Shown in pieces: positions 58,566-64,000 of a stretch of 64,000 bases of DNA. A program made the position numbers and the translations under genes. This DNA comes from Burkholderia diffusa. GTDB lineage: Bacteria > Pseudomonadota > Gammaproteobacteria > Burkholderiales > Burkholderiaceae. How positions within the stretch are numbered: the first letter of the stretch is position 1; the number at the start of each line of letters is the position of its first letter. Location: positions 1 to 64,000 of the forward strand of contig NZ_CABVPN010000005.1 of NCBI RefSeq assembly GCF_902499115.1. The letters are read 5' to 3'. The notes under the pieces were generated by a model, which saw only the letters and a program-made list of their open reading frames with translations, was not told the origin of the DNA and made no database searches.

Positions 58566-59924
58566 TCAGTGCACGCGATCGGATTGCGTCGCGGTCGCCG
58601 CCGCATCGTGATCGGCCGCGCGCGCGTCGAGCAATGACCGCAGCGTCACGTAGTGCGCGCCGCTCGCTCCGCCGTCCGTATCGGCGCTGCGATCGTACGG
58701 TTCGTTGTCATGGATCGTCGCACGTACGATCGGATAGATCTGCGTTTCCCAACGGCTGCCGTTGAACACGCCATAGTGACCCACGCCCGTCTGCACGTGG
58801 TGCGTTTTCAGGTAAGGCGGCAATCCCGAACACAGCTCCTGCGCGGCCACTGTCTGGCCCACGGCGCAGATGTCGTCCTTCTCGCCCTCGATCGTCAGCA
58901 GCGCGGTGCGGTGGATCGCCGCCGGTTCCACCAGCCGGTCGCCGACCATCAGCTCGCCGCGCGCGAGCGCGTATTGCTGGAATACTTTCTCGACCGTTTC
59001 CAGATAGAACTCCGCGGTGAGATCGGCCGTCGCGAAGTATTCGTCATAGAAGTGGCGCAGCGTGTCGGCTTTCGCCAAGTCGCCTTTCGCACGCTCGTAG
59101 TAGAGGTCGGCAAACGAAGCGGCATGGCGATCGGGATTCATCGACATGAACGCGCCGACCTGCACGAAGCCCGGATACACGCAACGCTGCGCGCCGACGA
59201 AGCCCGGCGGCACGACACTGATCAGGTTGCGCGCGAACCATTCGATCGGCCGGCTCGTGGCGAGCGCATTGACTTTCGTCGGATTCACGCGGCAGTCGAT
59301 CGGCCCCGCCATCAGCGTCAGGCTCGCGGGTTGGGTCGGATCGCCGCCGGCGGCCATCAGCGCGACTGCCGACAGCGCGGCGACGGTCGGCTGGCAGATC
59401 GCGAGCACGTGCGCGTCCGGGCCAATCTGGTGAATGAAATCGATCACGTGCCCGACGTATTCGTCGAAGCCGAAACGCCCGGCCGAAAGCGGGATGTCTC
59501 GCGGGTTGTGCCAGTCGGTGATGTACACGTCGTGATCGGCCAGCATCGTGTCGACGGTGCCGCGCAGCAGCGTCGCGAAATGCCCGGACATCGGCGCGAC
59601 GATCAGCACGCGCGGCTGGCGCGCAACCGGCCGCGCCTTGCGGAAATGCAGCAGCGTGCCGAACGGCGTGGCCGCCGCGGCTTCCTCGACGATCGGCACC
59701 GATTCGCCGTCGACGACCACCGACGCGATGCCGAACGGCGGGCGCCGGTGCGAGAACGCGCAGCATTCGAGCAGTTCGCACAGCGCGTCGACCATGCGGC
59801 CCGTCGGCGTCGACGTGGCGGGCGGCCACATCGACATCGTCGCGCGTGTGGCGGCCGCCCATGCGCGCGCCGGACGCAGGCATTCGGCAGACCATTGGTA
59901 GAACGGATAGGCAAGCAGGTTCAT
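58566..59924 (-). CDS. phaZ: Intracellular polyhydroxyalkanoate depolymerase (PhaZ1 type)
   Basis: 452 aa. PHB_depo fold without a signal peptide. The nucleophile is Cys178 in Ile-Cys-Gln-Pro-Thr rather than the lipase Ser, as in Cupriavidus PhaZ1. Asp and His partners are in a Glu-Gly-Glu-Lys-Asp-Asp and Gly-Val-Gly-His-Tyr-Gly region. It degrades stored native PHB granules in the cytoplasm. ATG 59924; weak ribosome site. Synthesis genes are not adjacent. Confidence 0.92.
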   Translation of the reverse strand: MNLLAYPFYQWSAECLRPARAWAAATRATMSMWPPATSTPTGRMVDALCELLECCAFSHRRPPFGIASVVVDGESVPIVEEAAAATPFGTLLHFRKARPVARQPRVLIVAPMSGHFATLLRGTVDTMLADHDVYITDWHNPRDIPLSAGRFGFDEYVGHVIDFIHQIGPDAHVLAICQPTVAALSAVALMAAGGDPTQPASLTLMAGPIDCRVNPTKVNALATSRPIEWFARNLISVVPPGFVGAQRCVYPGFVQVGAFMSMNPDRHAASFADLYYERAKGDLAKADTLRHFYDEYFATADLTAEFYLETVEKVFQQYALARGELMVGDRLVEPAAIHRTALLTIEGEKDDICAVGQTVAAQELCSGLPPYLKTHHVQTGVGHYGVFNGSRWETQIYPIVRATIHDNEPYDRSADTDGGASGAHYVTLRSLLDARAADHDAAATATQSDRVH

Positions 59925-60224
59925 GGTCGTCGCTCGTTGCGTCACGTTGCATGGAGCGAGGCAAGCCGTATGCCAGCATGCGGCTGGCACGCGCGTTGCA
60001 CGCGGTTCGCGAACACGGCGACTCACACGGCGACCCATGTGGCTCCGTGCAGCCGGACGACCGAACGCCACGCGCAACCGCAGCGGTTCGGGGTAACGGC
60101 CGTGCCGCCACACCGTGCGGCGGCGCGCCAGTTCGGCGAACGCGCCGCACTGGCGTGGTGCGGTTCGCGTGACGCGGCGCGCTTTCGGTGCAGGGGCACG
60201 AACGGCAATCAGCAGGAGAGCGAC
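59925..60224. other. Divergent intergenic region, phaZ / GST
   Basis: 300 nt without a supported gene. A perfect 7-bp inverted repeat TGCCAGC-N5-GCTGGCA at 59971-59989, 47 bp before phaZ, is a candidate operator. No clear sigma-70 pair. Confidence 0.4.
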
Positions 60225-60887
60225 ATGGAAGCTACCGGACAGACGACGTTGACCATCAGCAGCCGCAACTACTCGTCGTGGTCGATGCGCGGCTGGCTGC
60301 TCGCAAGGTTGAGCGGGCTCGCGTTCGAGACCGTCAGCGCGCCGATCGACGCGGCATCGCGCGCGGAACTGCTGCTGCTGTCGCCGTCGATCCTCGTGCC
60401 GTGCCTGACGCACGACGGCAGCAGGGTGTGGGACACGCTTGCGATCGCCGAATATCTGAACGAGATCCGGCCGCAGGCGCAACTGTTGCCCGACGACCGG
60501 CATGCGCGCGCGCATTGCCGGTCGATCTGCGGCGAGATGCATTCCGGTTTCAGCGCGCTGCGCTCCGCGCTGCCGATGAACCTGCGCGCGCATTTTCCCG
60601 GTTTCCGGATCTGGTCGCGTGCGCAGCACGACATCGAACGCATCGTGACGATCTGGCGCGATTGTCTGGCCGCATACGGCGGCCCCTGGCTGTTCGGCGA
60701 GCGGATCGGTGTCGCCGATGCAATGTACGCGCCGGTCGTCACGCGATTCCTGACCTACGACGTGAAACTCGAACCCGATATCGCCGAATACTGCATGCGC
60801 ATCCTCGCGCATCCGTTCGTCGCGGAGTGGATCGATGCCGCAAAAGCAGAGCAGGAAGACATCGACGAACTGGACATGGAGTTCTGA
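60225..60887 (+). CDS. Glutathione S-transferase family protein
   Basis: 220 aa. Thioredoxin-like N-terminal half with Ser-Arg-Asn-Tyr-Ser-Ser-Trp-Ser-Met-Arg, cis-Pro in Ile-Leu-Val-Pro-Cys-Leu, and Asp-Thr-Leu-Ala-Ile; C-terminal half with Ile-Gly-Val-Ala-Asp-Ala-Met. The Asn-Tyr-Ser-Ser-Trp start is typical of a beta-proteobacterial GST subgroup. AGGAG precedes ATG. Role inferred as detoxification. Confidence 0.88.
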   Translation: MEATGQTTLTISSRNYSSWSMRGWLLARLSGLAFETVSAPIDAASRAELLLLSPSILVPCLTHDGSRVWDTLAIAEYLNEIRPQAQLLPDDRHARAHCRSICGEMHSGFSALRSALPMNLRAHFPGFRIWSRAQHDIERIVTIWRDCLAAYGGPWLFGERIGVADAMYAPVVTRFLTYDVKLEPDIAEYCMRILAHPFVAEWIDAAKAEQEDIDELDMEF

Positions 60888-61122
60888 CGCGCGACGCACC
60901 TTCGTGCCCTGAATCGGACGCAGGCACGTCCATCGAAACGAATCACCGCTGCGGCCGTGCAGCTCGCAAACGTTTCACGTTGATTTTCGCTGGAAACGAG
61001 CACGAATTCCCTAAAGGATGCCGGTCCGGATGACGTTAAGCGGGCACGGGGACGACTGTCGATCGCATGCATGTGACATGCGACGCGCAGTCCGCAACAA
61101 CCAGCGCAGCAGGGGAACCAAC

Positions 61123-62370
61123 TTGAATCGTCAGCAATCTTGGACGCGTACGGCCGCGCCCGGCGAGATCATCTACTCGGAGGGCTTCGCCGGCGAGCCC
61201 GTCATCTTTCTGATCGCCGACGGCAAGGTCGAGTTGTCGACGCGCTGCGAAGACAAGCGTGTCGTCGTCGCGACGCTCGGGCGCGGCGAGTTCTTCGGCG
61301 AATCCGCGCTGCTCTCATCCGAGCCGCGCGCGCATACGGCGAAGGCGCTGTCGTTCTGTCAGCTCACGGTCGTGCCGGCCGCGCTGCTCGACGAGGAAAT
61401 CGAGCACGTGTCCGCGCTGCTCCGTCATGTCGTGCGCACGATGATCCGGCGCGTGAAGCGCAAGGACGACCAGCTCGCGACCTATACGCACGCGGACTTC
61501 ATGCCGGGCGTGCTGTCGTATGCGCATGTGCTGTCGCTGATGGCGGGTGCCGACACGCGCGGATCGGACGACGCGTGGTCGCGGCGGCCGATGCAGGCGC
61601 AAGCGGCCGAGGCATCGGTGCCGCTCGCGGACGTGATTCGCCGCTGTCGCGCGATCGCCGGCCATTCGCGCCCGCACGTGCTTGCGATGCTGCGCCGCAT
61701 GGAGAAGCTCAATCTCGTCACGATCGAAGCCGCGCAGGCCGACCATGCCGGCGGCGCGGTCGATTACTCGGCGTCATCGGATGCGCGCCAGGTCGTCACG
61801 TTCGATGCCGCGCGCGTGGTCGATCGCGCGCAGCAGGTCGCCGATCACGATCTCGACCTGTCGATCAACAGCGAGCTTGAACTGATCGAACTGGCCGATC
61901 TCGAGGCGCTGATCGGCGTCGACCGGAAGTTGCTGCTCAACAAACTGTCGCACGGCGAGATCGCCGACGAGGTGTTCGCGTTCCGCAAGTCGAAAGTGCT
62001 CGGTTACGTCGAGCAGAAAGGCGTTGCGTATTTCTCGCGGCGCAGCCCGCGCGCCGGCGGCGACGTGCGTGCGCTCGAGGATATCGTGTGGGTCGATCAG
62101 CGAACGCTGTTCGACGTGATCAGCGCATTCGATACCTACGATCTCGCAAAGCTGATCGCGAGCCTCGACGATCGCGCGGTGGCCGACAAGTTGTTCTCCG
62201 TGATGACGGAAGCGCGGCGCAACGAGGTGTCGTGGGTGATGCGCCGTGAGCTGAAGCTCGACCCGATCGAGATCGAGGAGATCGAACGGCGCGTGCTCGA
62301 TGCCGTGCGCGCGGCCAAGGCGCCGGCGGCAGGTGCGGCACCGGTGCCGCTGGCTTCATCCGACGCGTGA
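61123..62370 (+). CDS. cNMP-binding / Crp-HTH-like / FliG-like fusion protein
   Basis: 415 aa from TTG 61123 (AGGGGA upstream; no better start). Residues 11-90 are a cyclic-nucleotide-binding barrel with Phe-Gly-Glu60-Ser-Ala-Leu-Leu and Pro-Arg69-Ala-His-Thr at the phosphate site. Residues 165-202 resemble a Crp winged helix (His-Ser-Arg-Pro-His-Val-Leu, Arg-Arg-Met-Glu-Lys-Leu). From about 290 to 395 the sequence aligns with FliG C-terminus: Glu-Asp-Ile-Val-x-x-Asp-x-Arg, Asp-Leu-Ala-x-x-Ile, Leu-Phe-Ser-x-Met-Thr-x-Arg-Arg. In FliG this part is the rotor surface that stators push on. It precedes motA- and motB-like genes by 23 nt. Probably couples a second messenger to the stator. Confidence 0.75.
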   Translation: MNRQQSWTRTAAPGEIIYSEGFAGEPVIFLIADGKVELSTRCEDKRVVVATLGRGEFFGESALLSSEPRAHTAKALSFCQLTVVPAALLDEEIEHVSALLRHVVRTMIRRVKRKDDQLATYTHADFMPGVLSYAHVLSLMAGADTRGSDDAWSRRPMQAQAAEASVPLADVIRRCRAIAGHSRPHVLAMLRRMEKLNLVTIEAAQADHAGGAVDYSASSDARQVVTFDAARVVDRAQQVADHDLDLSINSELELIELADLEALIGVDRKLLLNKLSHGEIADEVFAFRKSKVLGYVEQKGVAYFSRRSPRAGGDVRALEDIVWVDQRTLFDVISAFDTYDLAKLIASLDDRAVADKLFSVMTEARRNEVSWVMRRELKLDPIEIEEIERRVLDAVRAAKAPAAGAAPVPLASSDA

Positions 62371-62393
62371 CGCGCGACCCGACGGAGACACCT

Positions 62394-63158
62394 ATGGACT
62401 TGTTGACCCTGGCCGGCGTGCTGCTCGGCGGCGCGGCCATCGTATTCGGTTTCGCACTGGAAGGCGGGCATTTTTCGACACTGTTCCAGTTCGAGGCGCT
62501 CGTGATCGTGCTCGGCGGTACGCTCGGCGCGGTGATGATCCAGAACACGTGGGCGCGGTTCTTCGATGCGGTGAAACAGTTGCGACTCGCGTTCGTGCGT
62601 GCGCAGGAGGTCGACCGCAAGCACCTGACCGACCTGCTGGAGTGGGGCGATCGCGCGAAGCTCGACGGGTTGCTCGCCTTCGAATCGATGGACGTGAGCG
62701 GCATCCATCCGTTCGCGCGGCGCGGGCTCGAACTGCTCGCGAACGGCGTGTCGACCGCCGTGCTCGAGGACGCGCTGCACCGCGAGCTCGACGCATACGA
62801 GCGCAGCCGGCTCGCGGCCGCGCGCGTGTGGCAGCAGGCCGGCGGCTATGCGCCGACATTCGGCATTCTCGGCTCGGTGCTCGGGCTGGTCCAGGTGACG
62901 AGCCACATTCTCGAACCGGCGCAGCTCGGGCCGGGCATCGCGGTCGCGTTCATCGCGACGCTCTACGGTCTCGCGTTTGCGAACCTCGTGTTTCTGCCGC
63001 TCTACGGCAAGCTGCGCGCGCAGATCGACAGCGAATTGCGTTTCCGCAAGCTCTATCTCGACGGGCTGCTCGCGATCTCGCGCAAGGAATCGCCGCATAC
63101 GATCGAGACGCGGCTGACCGGCGACGTGCGCGGCCGCGCGGCTGAATCTCTCGCATGA
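62394..63158 (+). CDS. MotA-like stator protein
   Basis: 254 aa, four transmembrane helices, PomA/MotC-like N-terminus (Glu-Gly-Gly-His-Phe-Ser near 23-28, Leu-Gly-Gly-Thr-Leu-Gly-Ala). The cytoplasmic loop keeps Arg87 and Glu97, comparable to MotA Arg90 and Glu98. Pro154 (TM3) and Pro202 (TM4) match the two Pro of MotA (spacing 48 against 49). No long C-terminal tail, unlike ZorA. GGAG 8 nt before ATG. Should form an ion channel with the MotB-like protein. Confidence 0.88.
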   Translation: MDLLTLAGVLLGGAAIVFGFALEGGHFSTLFQFEALVIVLGGTLGAVMIQNTWARFFDAVKQLRLAFVRAQEVDRKHLTDLLEWGDRAKLDGLLAFESMDVSGIHPFARRGLELLANGVSTAVLEDALHRELDAYERSRLAAARVWQQAGGYAPTFGILGSVLGLVQVTSHILEPAQLGPGIAVAFIATLYGLAFANLVFLPLYGKLRAQIDSELRFRKLYLDGLLAISRKESPHTIETRLTGDVRGRAAESLA

Positions 63159-63176
63159 CGCACCGGGAGCTTCGAC

Positions 63177-63854
63177 ATGACCGCTCGAACTGACGGCGCG
63201 CGGGCGGGCTCGGCCGCCGCCGATCGCGACGACGAAGCCGACGGCACGCAGTCCGGACGCTGGCTGATTTCCTACGCGGATCTCATCACGACGCTGATGG
63301 TTCTGTTTCTCGCGCTGTACGTGTTGCAGCTCGCGAAATACAACGCGCTCGACGCGCGCTATCAGACGCTCGCGCGGCGCGACAACGGGACCGCGAGCGC
63401 GCCGGGCGCAGCGATGCCCGAGCGTGCCCCCGCATGGCTGGCATCGCTCGACGCGCTGAAGTCGAACGGGCGCATCTCGCTTGTGCGCGCGCCGCACGGC
63501 ATCGAGATCGGCATCGACGCGAAGGTCCTGTTCAACGTCGGCGATGCGCGTTTGCTGTCCGATGCGACGCCGGTGCTGAGCCAGATCGCGCAGGCGCTGA
63601 GCGAGCATGCGACCGGCGACATTCTCGTCGAAGGGCACACCGACAGCGTGCCGATCGCGAACGCGAAATACGAGTCGAACTGGGAGCTGTCGTCCGCGCG
63701 GGCGGGCAGCGTGGTGCGCTATCTGGCCGATCGCGGCGTCGCACCTCACCGGCTCGCTGCGATCGGGCGGGCCGATACGCAGCCGCTCGTCGCGGGCGAC
63801 GATGCGGCCGCGCGGGCGCGCAACCGGCGCGTGACGATCTTCGTCGCGTATTGA
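63177..63854 (+). CDS. MotB-like stator protein with OmpA peptidoglycan-binding domain
   Basis: 225 aa. Cytoplasmic N-terminus of 28 residues, one helix (29-51) carrying Tyr-Ala-Asp35, the equivalent of the proton-accepting Asp32 of MotB, then a plug-like segment and an OmpA-like domain (Val-Glu-Gly-His-Thr-Asp, Asn-Trp-Glu-Leu-Ser-Ser-Ala-Arg, Asn-Arg-Arg-Val). It should anchor the stator to the cell wall. 18 nt after the MotA-like gene. Slightly shorter than MotB of flagellar loci. Confidence 0.88.
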   Translation: MTARTDGARAGSAAADRDDEADGTQSGRWLISYADLITTLMVLFLALYVLQLAKYNALDARYQTLARRDNGTASAPGAAMPERAPAWLASLDALKSNGRISLVRAPHGIEIGIDAKVLFNVGDARLLSDATPVLSQIAQALSEHATGDILVEGHTDSVPIANAKYESNWELSSARAGSVVRYLADRGVAPHRLAAIGRADTQPLVAGDDAAARARNRRVTIFVAY

Positions 63855-64000
63855 GCGTGCGAGCCTCGACAGGCGCGCGACGGTTATCCGTCAACGACAT
63901 ATCGGATCCCGCATGACGAACATGTGAACCCGGCGATGCGATTCCGCGCGCGCCTGCCGATAACCCAAGCTGGCTCAGACCGAGCGGTTATCGAGGGTTC

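Noticed and set aside
61123..63854. Zorya defence system
   Set aside because: The MotA-like protein lacks the long ZorA tail and there are no ZorC, ZorD or ZorE genes.

Overview
The window is about 64 kb of high-GC DNA (strong G/C at third codon positions) and reads as a secondary replicon of a Burkholderia species, probably of the B. cepacia complex. This is inferred from gene families and synteny-like neighbourhoods (PcaC-like, DUF2970, DUF3717 and HHHH-motif proteins, slipin-RtcB, a PhaZ1-type depolymerase, an LysP-like permease). No phage, IS element or CRISPR array is visible. Both ends are cut: the left end lies inside a repeat-rich lipoprotein gene read leftward.

Layout. 1-9.7 kb: the SGT-repeat lipoprotein, a carboxymuconolactone decarboxylase-like protein, an SDR / Baeyer-Villiger monooxygenase / hydrolase operon with a divergent TetR regulator, then a LysR regulator divergent from a GST and a PNPOx-FNR-ferredoxin fusion. 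10.3-14.5 kb: TonB receptor, PnuC-type vitamin transporter and a small-molecule kinase, which look like one salvage route (outer membrane uptake, inner membrane facilitation, trapping by phosphorylation). 14.6-26 kb: a heavy-metal locus with czcCBA-type efflux genes, a two-component pair, small exported proteins (two DUF4148 paralogues, a lipoprotein, a 168-aa exported protein), a porin remnant and a ZIP-like transporter. Five promoters here share one operator design, ATGACG-N4-CGTCAT followed 32 nt later by the -10, and one of them faces a roughly 100-nt stretch ending in an intrinsic terminator. 26-28.3 kb: O-acetylhomoserine sulfhydrylase and an O-methyltransferase.

28.4-34 kb: an RNA-repair locus. 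rtcR (sigma-54 activator with a CARF-like sensor) faces slipin-rtcB-nucleotidyltransferase. A near-consensus sigma-54 promoter starts a leader of about 490 nt that carries two tandem tRNA-like elements before the slipin gene. 34-43.4 kb: LysE exporter, LysR with tartrate/D-malate dehydrogenase and MFS transporter, small enzymes, a lipoprotein, argG and a FUSC protein. 43.6-52.6 kb: a diguanylate cyclase, lysP, LysR, hydrolase, TetR and a GT1 glycosyltransferase. 52.6-57.5 kb: hutC and a histidine-type ABC importer with a clear HutC-like operator, plus a cupin. 57.7-61 kb: a 45-aa His-rich exported peptide not evident from long-ORF scanning, a DUF3761-type protein, phaZ and a GST.

61.1-63.9 kb: a three-gene cluster encoding a protein with a cyclic-nucleotide-binding domain, a Crp-like helix-turn-helix and a FliG-like C-terminus, followed by MotA-like and MotB-like stator proteins, with no flagellar genes in sight. 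This cluster, the tRNA-like leader of the RNA-repair operon and the five-promoter metal regulon are the most interesting items. All functions are inferred from sequence reading only; no database search was run.
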